64,000 bases of DNA, from contig NC_065429.1 in NCBI RefSeq assembly GCF_024362695.1, positions 310,001 to 374,000 on the forward strand. The letters run 5' to 3'. Under the pieces are notes generated by a model. That model saw nothing but the letters and a program-made list of their open reading frames with translations. It was not told the origin of the DNA and ran no database searches. The translations under genes and the position numbers were made by a program. Numbering within the stretch: the stretch's first letter is position 1; every line of letters starts with the position of its first letter. This DNA comes from Pectinophora gossypiella (taxonomy: Eukaryota; Arthropoda; Insecta; Lepidoptera; Gelechiidae). Shown here piece by piece: positions 1-10,300 of this stretch.

Positions 1-60
1 ATGTATATGTGTGTCGTAGGTTTTTTACCTAAATAAACTTTTTTATTATTTATTTTTTTA

Positions 61-158
61 CATGAGTCATATAATTTAGCCTTTGCCGGCTAAATAATAA
101 ACATAAATAATAACTATGACACCAGAGTTGATGGGGTTGGTAATCCACCTCACAACCC
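61..158 (+). repeat. SINE-B 3' fragment, degenerate
   Basis: It contains the family tail landmarks: CATGAGTCAT, GCCTTTGCCGGCT, then GACACCAGAGTTGATGGGGT and CCACCTCACAACCC. Confidence 0.6.
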
Positions 159-159
159 T

Positions 160-600
160 TAATAGAAAATAATAAATAAATAGAACATAACAATAGAACA
201 TGTCGCCAAAGTATACGTTCAGACGTTCTAACTGGACATTAGCAAAAAGACGAAAGATTCTAGGATATTTTGTGACCGCCAGGATGGCCTGTCACTACCC
301 TAACTTTACATCGATGTAATTATTAAAAGTTAGTGCTCAGTTGCTACCAGTAGGTACCCATCGTTAGACAGTTGGTACCCTTGATTTAAAGAAAATAATC
401 TACTTTTTTAGGTGACGCGCCATTCTAGCATCAGAATGGCTGGTCACCTATGCAGTGAGAACAAACTGCGCACATTTATAGAGTTTATTTATAACCAATA
501 GTTGGTACTAACTAGTACCTTCATATACGTAGTTTTGGACCTCATAACTTTTAAGGATAAAAAGTTATTATGGATTTACTATTTCGATTACAGAATTAAC
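160..600. other. Unassigned upstream DNA
   Basis: No coding signal or recognised repeat was found. It lies 5' of the first visible PIP5K exon and is probably intron. Confidence 0.5.
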
Positions 601-602
601 AT

Positions 603-836
603 AGAAAACGTTCAGCTGCTTGTCTTCTCGGGCATGTCGTAAAAACCGACAGTGGGATTGTGTCCTCTAACATGATGGACTAATGTTATGGGCGATAGGC
701 TGATCCCTTATCACCATAATGTTCATCATATCCAGCTTACGACATCGTATCATCAGTGGCTGCAAGTTGTCGTTGATTACTTGTGGCTCTGCCCACCCCA
801 TTAGGGATTACGGGCGTGAGTTTATGTATGTATGTG
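603..836 (+). repeat. Repeat U, forward copy
   Basis: This is a 235-bp dispersed repeat that ends GGGCGTGAGTTTATGTATG. A reverse copy lies at 2494-2731. Confidence 0.7.
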
Positions 837-874
837 TATTACAGAATTAAATGAGCAATTCCATTCTGACGGTC

Positions 875-1160
875 ACGATATTTTGCGTTTAGGCCTGGTC
901 AAGAGTACTTTGAACTGGTGAGCATGAATGGATTCTGATGGAGTGGAGGAAGCGAAAGTGGTGTGACAGGATCGTAGTAAATGGAATTCCGTCGTTTTAA
1001 GTTTACGCGGTTATTATCATAATTAAAGCACATAATAATGGGTTCTTACCGCGTTTAAATGGGGACATGAGACTCCCGACAGAACCCGGGTAAGAACCCG
1101 TTATTATGTGCTTTAATTTTGGAATTCCGTCGTCTCTGCCTACCCCCGACGGGAAACAGA
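875..1160 (+). repeat. LINE-K 3' fragment interrupted by element I
   Basis: The left part (GAGTGGAGGAAGCG to GGAATTCCGTCG) and the right part (TCTCTGCCTACCC) match the end of the LINE-K open frame and its 3' tail. They are separated by a 126-bp palindromic insertion. Confidence 0.55.
995..1120 (-). mobile_element. Element I, short palindromic copy
   Basis: It is flanked by the 12-bp direct repeat GGAATTCCGTCG at 983-994 and 1121-1132. Its arms (AAAGCACATAATAA...) are inverted around a short centre. Confidence 0.75.
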
Positions 1161-1177
1161 CGTCATCTTATGTATAT

Positions 1178-1400
1178 ACAGGGTATTAGGGTGGTATTAA
1201 TAAACGAATCTCAGCTGAGACTGCCCTCAAGACCATGCTCAAGTCTCTGTTTTTATATGAGAACTGTCACATTGACATGATCTTGAAGGCAGTCTCGAAG
1301 CTGAGATTAGTTTATTAATACCACCCTTAGTGACATCGTAACGAAAACTGTGAGGGATGATTCAGATAGTTTAGGATATCTTTGCGTTTACAGTCGTGAC
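1178..1400 (+). mobile_element. MITE-H remnant split by MITE-V
   Basis: It starts ACAGGGTATTA and resumes at GTGACATCGTAACGA after the insertion. The 3' half is mostly lost. Confidence 0.55.
1189..1326. mobile_element. MITE-V, 138 bp, TTA target duplication
   Basis: The terminal inverted repeats begin GGGTGGTATTAATAAAC, and TTA is duplicated at 1186-1188 and 1327-1329. The 3-bp TTA duplication and G-rich ends fit PIF/Harbinger MITEs. Confidence 0.75.
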
Positions 1401-1627
1401 TTTTTAAAATGAATTTTTGCGTTTAAAGTTTACAGCCTGACTTCCGGTGTTCGAAAAACTACCCAGCTACGTCGTGAAATGTATATTTTTTTGCAAAAGT
1501 TCCTTTTCGCAAAATGCCCCTTTCGCATTTCGCTGTACTTGGAAAAAATGGGTAGTTTCCTACGTCGAAAATCAATTATGAAAAGTTAATCTGTAAATTA
1601 TTGCAAGTGTAAAAATAGGCTCCGGCT

Positions 1628-1732
1628 CGTTCATGGTCCAAAGGCTAGCCATTGCCATTCAACGCGGTAATGCGGCTAGTGTGGGCACCTTTGCTCCGGG
1701 AACAGTGAGGGGCGGGTTATTTAATGACTAGT
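1628..1732 (+). pseudogene. Short LINE open-frame remnant
   Basis: A 34-codon open stretch ending at TAG reads VQRLAIAIQRGNAASVGTF and so on. It resembles the end of a non-LTR retrotransposon ORF, although the family is not recognised with certainty. Confidence 0.35.
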
Positions 1733-1755
1733 TTTTAAGTTTGTTTTTGTGACGT

Positions 1756-2130
1756 GGCCCCGATTCCTGCAGAGACCGCCTAATTTTATTTTAAGTTATA
1801 TCCATCATTTTCATATCCGTCGAAAAGGAAAGGGACGGATGATTCACAGCTCTTAATTTTAGGAAGAATGAGTGAATGAATGAATAACCCGGGCGAATCA
1901 AAAGGTACGTCGCTAGTATGCAATCCGTTTGACGTGCTGTCTACTTAACTGTGTCGGGTTATTGACTGATGTAAAATTTTTAGACGGTTGGTTTAGATTT
2001 GTGCTTAAAATTGACGTGTGTTCCATAAATTTTATGCTTGTCGATTACCCGTCCCTTTCCTTTTCGGCGGATAAGAAAATGACAGATATAACTAAAATAA
2101 AATTAGATGGTATTTACAGGAATTAGCACC
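1756..2130. mobile_element. MITE-F copy 1 (375 bp)
   Basis: The inverted ends are GGCCCCGATTCCTGC and GGAATTAGCACC. The inner arms contain the inverted block TTCCTTTTCGGCGGATAAG. The apparent ORF inside is a shadow. Confidence 0.75.
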
Positions 2131-2134
2131 ATTG

Positions 2135-2490
2135 TTATATTAATATTTACAATTAAATAAAAATAGGTAATAAAAACATTATCAAGTCAATTATTCGATG
2201 GGTGACCGTTTGGTAGCTTTAATTTTGGACATTTCTGTGTGAGATATTGTGAAGTGCACTTTTTAAAAAGTGAAACAAATAGTGGATAATTGAATCTTCA
2301 AATAAACCTGTGAACAAATTTAGAAGAACACGTATAGAGTTGGTCGGACTCCGGTGCTAGACTATGGTCTTCGCATCGGTTACAGGAGGGTAGGTGACAC
2401 ATATACTTAAATACTCACAATACAAGGAATAAAACTAAAATTGTCGTTCAAAATTCTAGATTAACATAACATAACAAATACTTTATTGCA
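2135..2490. other. Unassigned A/T-rich DNA
   Basis: No gene or clear repeat was seen. Confidence 0.5.
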
Positions 2491-2493
2491 CAA

Positions 2494-2731
2494 CATACAT
2501 ACATAAACTCACGCCCGTAATCCCTAATGGGGTGGGCAGAGCCACAACTAATCAAAGACGACTTGCAGCCACTGTTGATACGATGTCGTAAGCTGGATAT
2601 GATGAACCTTATGGTGATAAGGGATCAGCCTATCGCCCATAACATTAGTCCATCATGTTAGAGGACACAATCCTTTGTCGGTTTTTACGACATGCCCGGG
2701 AAGACAAGCAGCTGAACGTTTTCTATGTTGA
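2494..2731 (-). repeat. Repeat U, reverse copy
   Basis: It is the near-complete reverse complement of 603-836, so the two can form a long stem in a transcript. An A-rich tract follows. Confidence 0.7.
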
Positions 2732-2847
2732 ACAGCATAGAAGCACAAACAGGAAAAAAAAACAAAAAAAATAAGTAAATTAAATAAATTAAGTACTTAA
2801 ATTAAATTAGATTAAGTAAGTTTTTACAATAAAATACCAGATAATAT

Positions 2848-3508
2848 TTTAAATTTGTCAGAAAATAAATTTAACTTAGAGCTTACTTTATGTAAAAAAG
2901 CTTATTATAAGGTTAATGAGTACCTAAATGATAAAAATGTCTGGTATTGAATGTGTTCCTCTAGTTATTAAATAACATAACATAACATAAACTGCCTATA
3001 TACGTCCCACTGCTGGGCACAGGCCTCCCCCTCAATCAACCGGAGGGGGTATGGAGCATACTCCACCACGCTGCTCCACTGCGGGTTGGTGGAGGTGTTT
3101 TTACGGCTAATAGCCGGGACCAACGGCTTACCGTGCCTTCCGAAGCACGGAATCATCTTACTTTTTCGGACAATCAGGTGAGTCAAGCCTGAAAAGTCCT
3201 TACCAAACAAAGTACAGTCTCACAAAGTGATTTCAACACATGTCCCCATCGGGAATCGAACCCGGACCTCCAGATCTTGAGCCTAACGCTCTAACCACTA
3301 GACCACGGAGGCTGTTATTAAATAACTTGTAATAAATACCCTCATTGGTTTTTTAAAAGATGTGTTGCTGTTGCAGTTACTTGTCATTTCTTCTCCTCAG
3401 CCATAACACCTTGCGAAATGACGTAAATTCAAAAATGTTATATTGACCTTCAACAAGTTTATCCATGATAATTACGTTCAATAAATGATTCTGATTTCTG
3501 ATACAACT
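2848..3508 (+). repeat. LINE-T 3' end containing SINE-A
   Basis: It matches 33488-33800, which lacks the insertion. Landmarks are TTTAAATTTGTCAGA and the end AATAAATGATTCTGATTTCTG. Confidence 0.7.
2977..3313 (-). mobile_element. SINE-A, full length, reverse
   Basis: This is a 337-bp copy between 13-bp duplications of GTTATTAAATAAC (2964-2976 and 3314-3326). The tRNA-like head, with box B GGTTCGATTCC in reverse complement, is at the right end. Confidence 0.88.
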
Positions 3509-3664
3509 TAAGGCCTTAAGGTCAGCGACCGACCTCATCAACCCTGGTGTCAGGGTTACTATTCGGCCGGGGCCCTTCCAACATCCTTCTTTTATTGGAT
3601 GTGGATGGACTACTCTCTGACTACGCCAAGACACGTCGAAAACAGGTGAATCGACATGGTTGGT

Positions 3665-3781
3665 GATGGAATAAGTAGTCGTTACATGAGCCATGTAAGG
3701 GAGGTTTGGCGGCTCAGTAATAAACCTGACACCAAGGTTGATGAGGTTGGTACTCCACTCACAACCCACACGATAGAAGAT
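3665..3781 (+). repeat. SINE-B 3' fragment
   Basis: It runs TAAGTAGTCGTTACATGAGC through CCCACACGATAGAAGA. Confidence 0.65.
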
Positions 3782-3851
3782 TTTATGTTCACTCCTACTG
3801 TGTACCAATACCTACTTATATCTAAAATAAATGTTTTCTATTCTATTATAT

Positions 3852-4188
3852 TCAACAGCCTCCGTGGTCTAGTGGTTAGAGCGTAAGGCTCACGATCTGG
3901 AGGAGCGGGTTCGATTCCCGATGGGGACATTGTCGAAATCACTTTGTGAGACTGTCCTTTGTTTGGTAAGGACTTTTCAGGCTTGAATCACTGATTGTCT
4001 GAAAAAGTAAGATGATTCCGTGCTTCGGAGCGCACGTTAAGCTGTTGGTCCCGGCTATTAGCCGTAAAAAAACACCTCCACCAACCCGCAGTGGAGCAGC
4101 GTGGTGGAGTATGCTCCATACCCCCTCCGGTTGATTGAGGGAGGCCTGTGCCCAGCAGTGGGACGTATATAGGCTGTTTATGTATGTA
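3852..4188 (+). mobile_element. SINE-A, full length, next to PIP5K exon
   Basis: This 337-bp copy has 16-bp duplications TTCTATTCTATTATAT at 3836-3851 and 4189-4204. The head has pol III box A (TGGTCTAGTGG) and box B (GGTTCGATTCC). The shared central block is near 4015-4058, and the tail carries CAGCAGTGGGACGTATATAG. Confidence 0.9.
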
Positions 4189-4231
4189 TTCTATTCTATT
4201 ATATATGGATTAACCCTGTGTTCCCCTACAG

Positions 4232-4370
4232 CCAGCGGTGGGCCCCCTGGGGGCAGCGGGCAAGATCCACAAGTCGGACCGCAAGATCGGGCACCGGCGC
4301 GTCGGCGAGGGTGGGGAGATCACATACAAGAAGATCCAGTCGTCACAGATCATGGGCTCCATACAGCTTG
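4232..4370 (+). CDS. PIP5K: PIP5K exon (first in window): start of kinase domain
   Basis: The acceptor is a CT-rich tract ending TACAG at 4227-4231 and the donor is GTGAGT at 4371. The 139 nt begin in phase 0 and encode 46 residues plus one base, including the family block KIGHRRVGEGGEITYKK and the run ending MGSIQLG. The last base pairs with exon 15000 to make Gly. A SINE-A copy and its duplicated target end only 27 bp upstream of the exon. Confidence 0.95.
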
Positions 4371-7300
4371 GTGAGTTGCTTTATATTAACCTAACCTTTG
4401 CCCGCGGCTCAAAGACAAAAAAAAACAAAGACAACATACATACATACATAAACTCACGCCTTTTTCCACCGGGGTAAGCAGAGACTATAGAATTCCATTT
4501 GCTTCGATCTGACACACTTCTCTTGCTTCCTCCACATTCATCAATCGCTTCATACACGCACGCCGGTTCAGAGTAGATCGTATTGAACCTTTTCTAAGGA
4601 CATCTCCAATTTGATCATCGTAAGTCCTTCTCGGTCTTCCTCTGCCAGCCCTACATCAACTTTCGCTTTATATACCGCTTTTGCAATTCTATTAGCCTTC
4701 ATCCGCTCAACGTGTCCAAACCAACCTAACATTCCCTTCTCAATCCTAGTCACTATATCGTCTTTTACACCACATCTCTGTCTTATCACACTGTTTCTCA
4801 CTCTATCACTCAACTAAAAGCAAAGACAAAAAGACAAATAATACAGACATTAAATACACAATGGAGGCGCCCAAAATAAAAAAAGGATCTCCCTCAGCAT
4901 AATGCCGTGACACGTGCTTAGCACGGGCCGCGGCGCTGGTGTTATGGGAGACCTATCGAACGTGAGCCACGGACACACCAAACTCAATTGCGTACCTACT
5001 TATATACAATAAAGAAAACATACTATGATACTTACATAGATTATAATGCATTACTTATACTTGATATTATAGATATGTATTCCTATCAAAAATATATATG
5101 CAAACTGAATAAATAAAACTTACTTATAATAACAAAACTACTAAAAGAAAAGAATACATTATAATAGCACATATTTAGGTTTAAGACCTGACCTGACCTG
5201 TTAAATTCGGGGTAACACGGTTCCCCTTTCCCAATGTACCAATGGGGGCCTTTGGCGGCTCATCAACCCTGACGCCAGGGTCGATGAGGTTGGTAATTCA
5301 CCTCACAGCCCACACGATAGGAGAAAAATGTACCAATTTTTAGCTTCCTACCTTGAAAACTGCGAAAAATCGCATATAAAATTTCACCCCCTCTTTAAAG
5401 GGGTTTGGGGCTGATTACAAAAAGAAATGATGCACCATTTGTTTGTTAGTCACAAAAAATGTGTATATCAATTGTTAGTTTTCTAGTGAAATGGGAGTGG
5501 GAGGGGAGAAAGAGACAAAAAGTAGCCTATGTCACTCTCCATCCCTTCAACTATCTGCACCTAAAATAATACGTCAATTCGTCGCTCCGTTTTGTCGTGA
5601 AATACGGACAAACAAATAGACAGACACACACACACACACACACTTTCCCATTTATTATATTAGTAAGGATAACAAAAGGTTGCCTGGGAGATATTGCTAC
5701 TTAGCAATAATGTCGTCTATTGTGCTCCTTTTGGTTTGTACTTGCTCATAACTGTACCAGTTTTAACATCTTGTGAACCATAAAAATAGAAAATTCACAA
5801 TTACCTACCCAAGATCATTCACAAACCCCGCCCATTCAATAGTAAACAAATAAAGAGTATAGTGGAGTTGCGCATGCGTGCAAGAACGTTATAATTAGAA
5901 CATTTTACGATACGCGTATGACCTACATATTGAAGGCAATATGGAGAAAAAACACTTCTCTTTCTATCGTGTGGGTTGTGTGGTGGATTACCAACCTCAT
6001 CAACCCTGGTGTCTGGGTTTATTGAGCCGCCAAAGGCCCCTGACATGGCTCATGTAACGGCTGTTGGAATATATGTTTAGATATATTTAGTAGAATAATA
6101 AACTTCAGCATAATGGAACGTTAAACGCATCTGTCAGTGTCATTGTCAATCTGACATTGACATTCATAACCTCACTCGTTCTCTTGCTTCTTGCACTGTA
6201 TGGCCGCCGGTTGTAATTTCAAGTTACAAAATAAAAATCCGTATTAATCATATATATCTCTTTTATTTGGCTCATAACCCATCAACGGCTACATACTTAC
6301 ATCAGTAAATAGTAACCGGGACCAACAGCTTAACGCGTCTTCCGAAGCACGGATCTTACTTTCGGGCAATCAGGTGATCAGCCTGTAATGTCCTAACCAA
6401 ACTAGGGATCAAATAGGGGTTTTCTCACATTGTTTTCCTTCACCGCTGCGCACGCGATAATCATTTATGATCCAAACATGAATTAAATAAATAAATAAAT
6501 AATAAAGATCTTTTTATTTGTTCTCCACAATGTACATAAATGGGTTTCACAAAATAATGCACAATTGAAATAAATTCGACAATCATTCGAAAATAAATTC
6601 GACAATCATTGGTTGTCGTTCGGCCTGGCCTGTGTTGGGTTCGAACCTGCAACTTCAAAGTGAGAGGCAAGCGTTATACCAACTGGGCTACCACTGCTCA
6701 GTTGCCGTTCTACACGTAGTATTATTTCTTATTCTATGTTTATAACTACATATAAACAAAAGATGATAATAAGTAACGTAAACAAAAGATGATTCAATGT
6801 ACTTAGTATGTCAAATACTATCGATTATTTAGTATGCAGGAATGCATCTTGGCCCTTTGCATCCACTTATTGGCTGTCGCATTTGACTTTAAATACATAT
6901 TATTGTTTGTAATATGCTCATCTGCTTATACACGCCTGTTCGCCATTGGGGTAGGCAGATATCACGGAATTTCAGTCACTCCGATTTCAGTCGCTTCTTC
7001 CACCCTCATTCAAATCTTCAAATAAACTTTACTAGCCCTAGCTAGACCCGCCCCGGCTTCGCTCGGCTGCAATGCTGAGGAAAAAAGACATCACATTAAA
7101 AACCTCAACAATAACAGTATTTCTCCACTATTTAATGTATGTTATTATACATATGATGGTTATTAACGACTGCTAATGCAGCCGGGATCAACGGCTTAAC
7201 GTGCCTTCCGAAGCACGGAGGAACTCGAGATGAAAACTTTTCTTTTTTTTTGTGGTCACCTATCCTACGACCGGCCTTTGCGAAAGTTGCTAACTTCACC

Positions 7301-10300
7301 AATCGCAAACCGAGCGCGTTTACCGCTGCACCACCGAGCTCCTCACGATCCCCGCGGCCCGCGTGATGGTTTAAGGCCCGATCTCCCTATCCATCCATAG
7401 GGAAGGCCCGTGCCCCAGCAGTGGGGACGTTAATGGGCTGATGATGATGATTATACATATAAACCTTCCTCTAGAATCACTCTATCTATTAAAAAAACCG
7501 CATCAAAATCCTTTGCATAGTTTTAAAGATTTAAGCGTACATAGGGATAAAGGGACAGAAAAGCGACTTTGTTTTATACTATGTAGTGATTGCATAAAAA
7601 AAGTGGCTTAAACTTAACTAACTAGGTGGCAAATGGCGGTCTTATCGCTTAAAGAGAATTCCAGTAGGCTCTGCACGGCAACCGCGCCGCGCGCGGCGCG
7701 ACTAATATCGAGCCCTTCAACCAATACACCCAATTATTTGTATTTGTATTATTTTATTATGTGTTTTGTTTGATTGTAAGTTGTGTGTTACTCCGTGTTT
7801 TAAATTATATATTTGTTATTTGTTTTGTATTTGTTACTGTGGTGTCCCTTTATAATAAACGTTTCTTTCTTTCTTCTTTCTTTCAATAGCCGTTTGACGT
7901 GCATCTACGTAAATAGCATTCGTATCGTTTATTGGTAGTTTGGGCATCTAGGTGTTGGCGATGCGATGAATAATACAGCTGGACGATGTTATTGACGGCA
8001 CTTATATTAATTTTATATTATAAAATGTTAACCCACGATACACGTTACGCAGATTCTAGAAGAAGAAAAAGACAAGTATTGCCATACTTATATATTAAAA
8101 TATAATTTTGTTGGGGATGCCAACAGGTGGAAGCGCTTGATATAATTCGCGTGGTTGTCATGCAGACCCGGCTGGCAACCATATGGTGGAAGAAAATGTT
8201 TTTCTTTTTTTTCTTTAATTGTCCTAACCAAACTGGGGATCATTTTGTGATTTGTTTCCACCGGGATTCGAGCCCGGGACCTCCAGATCGTGAGCCGAAC
8301 GCTCAAACCACAGGTCCACGGAGGTCGTTATTCGAGTAATCGTATGTTGGCAACACTAACATAACTTAACCCTACCTACCTTAATAACACTGTGAATGTG
8401 GTCACCCGGATCAAACCATATCTCCCATAGTGAACGAGTGCCCTCTGCACCGGTTCCCAGGTGGCATAGCCGGGCTGCATTGTGTGACGGATGCGGCAGA
8501 GACTTGGTCGAGGGAACTTAAGCTGGATATATGATCCACGCAGGATATCTTTGTCTGCCATGCGAATAAATAGAGTTTCCTCTCATTTTAAGTAGGTAAA
8601 GAAGAAATATAATTATACAGGAAAAACAGTGAGGTTTGCCTTGTTCTAAAATAGATATGGTTTTTTATTGTGGTTACGCGAAATTAATTCAATTCTATAT
8701 AAAAAAAACCGATTCTCGATAATCTCTGGTGTTATATATACGTAGATGCATCGCTTTCCAAACCAGAGATACTTACATACATAAACTCACGCATATTTCC
8801 CACCGGGGTAAGCAGAGATTATGGAATTCCATTTGCTTCGATCCTGACACACTTCTCTTGCTTCGTCCACATTCATCAATCGTTTCATACACGCACGCCG
8901 GTTCAGAGTAGATCGTACTGAACCTTCTAAGGACATTTCCAATTTGGTCAATGTAAGTCCTATGTCTTCCTCTGCCAGCCCTACCACCAACCTCAATAGA
9001 GATCTCGGTAAAAAAATGTCGATTTCGTGCTTGGGAAGGCACGTTAAGCCAAAACTAAGGTTGCGCTTTCGTATTCTTTCGCGGCATGCGAACTAACATA
9101 AGATTTTTTTTATAATTTTAAGATTAAAGTAAATGCTGTAATGTAAAGCATGGGGCAGTACTTAATATAAATAAATATACCAAGCCTGAGGAGCTCGGTG
9201 GCGCAGCGGTAAACGCGCTCGGTCTGCGATTGTTGAAGTTAAGCAACTTTCGCAAAGGCCGGTCATAGGATGGGTGACCACAAAAAAAAAAGTTTTCATC
9301 TCGAGCTCCTCCGTGCTTCGGAAGGCACGTTAAGCGTTGGTCCCGGCTGCATTAGCAGTCGTTAATAACCACCAATCCGCAGTGGGCCCGCGTGGTGGTT
9401 TAAGGCCCGATCTCCCTATCCATCCATAGGGAAGGCCTGTGCCCCAGAAGTGGGGACGTTAATGGGCTGATGATGATGACACCAAGCCTAAATCACACCC
9501 CGGACACTTCATACAAAACACCTCGTTTTACACAGACACTACACATTGACGTTATCGTACACGCGTATCTGTGTATGTGACGTCTGACGCCCGTACGATT
9601 GAAGACTAAAGTAAGACCGAGGGGGTGAGGTAAACCTAGCTCAGCCGGTGGGGAGCGGAGAGTTGCCGTTCTTTACATAGTCACATCACATCTCACAGGG
9701 TCCGCTTACCTAACCTGAAGATTTGACAGGCCCGGTTTTTAACAGAAGCGACTGCCAGTCTGACTTTCCAATCCGCGAAGGGATAACCAGCCCGATACAG
9801 GTTAGGTTAGGTCGCATACCTCCGAAAACGCATTTCTCGGGAATATGGGTTTCCTCACGATGTTTTCCTTAACCGCTGAACACGTGATAATCATTTATGA
9901 CCCAAACATGAATTCGAAAACAAATTCGACAATCATTGGTTTAGGCCTGTGCTGGATTCGAACGTGCGACCTTAAAGTGAGAGGCAAGCGTTCTACCAAC
10001 TGGGCTACGGCTCTCGTTCTATACGTAGTCATCATCTTCCTAGCATTATCCCATTTTTCACAGGATCCGCTTACCTAACCTGAAGATTTGACAGGCCCGG
10101 TTTTTTACAGGTAGGTCCCCGATACCGACCCCGCCGGCGGTATCGACGATTTCCCTCATTCAGCGCTTGTCGCTATCGACCCACTAGGTCGATTAATTCT
10201 TTCAAATATTTTTCCTCTCAGACGACGCCCTGAGCCGAGGTTCGCGCCCTACTGGGCACCCTCAGGCCTGTTGTCTTAAACGTGTACCGGGTGAGAGCCT

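Noticed and set aside
1929..2126. 65-codon ORF
   Set aside because: It lies wholly inside MITE-F copy 1; the same frame recurs in other copies with breaks.
3852..3930. tRNA gene
   Set aside because: Boxes A and B are good, but the sequence continues into a 337-bp SINE body with target duplications and has many diverged relatives in the window.
8376..8561. Minus-strand 61-codon ORF beginning MADKDILRGSYIQ
   Set aside because: It is short, isolated, has no recognised family and no second exon. Left unannotated.
9238..9279. 5S rRNA gene
   Set aside because: Only the internal control segment is matched; the rest of 5S is absent and the copy has SINE boundaries with a target duplication.
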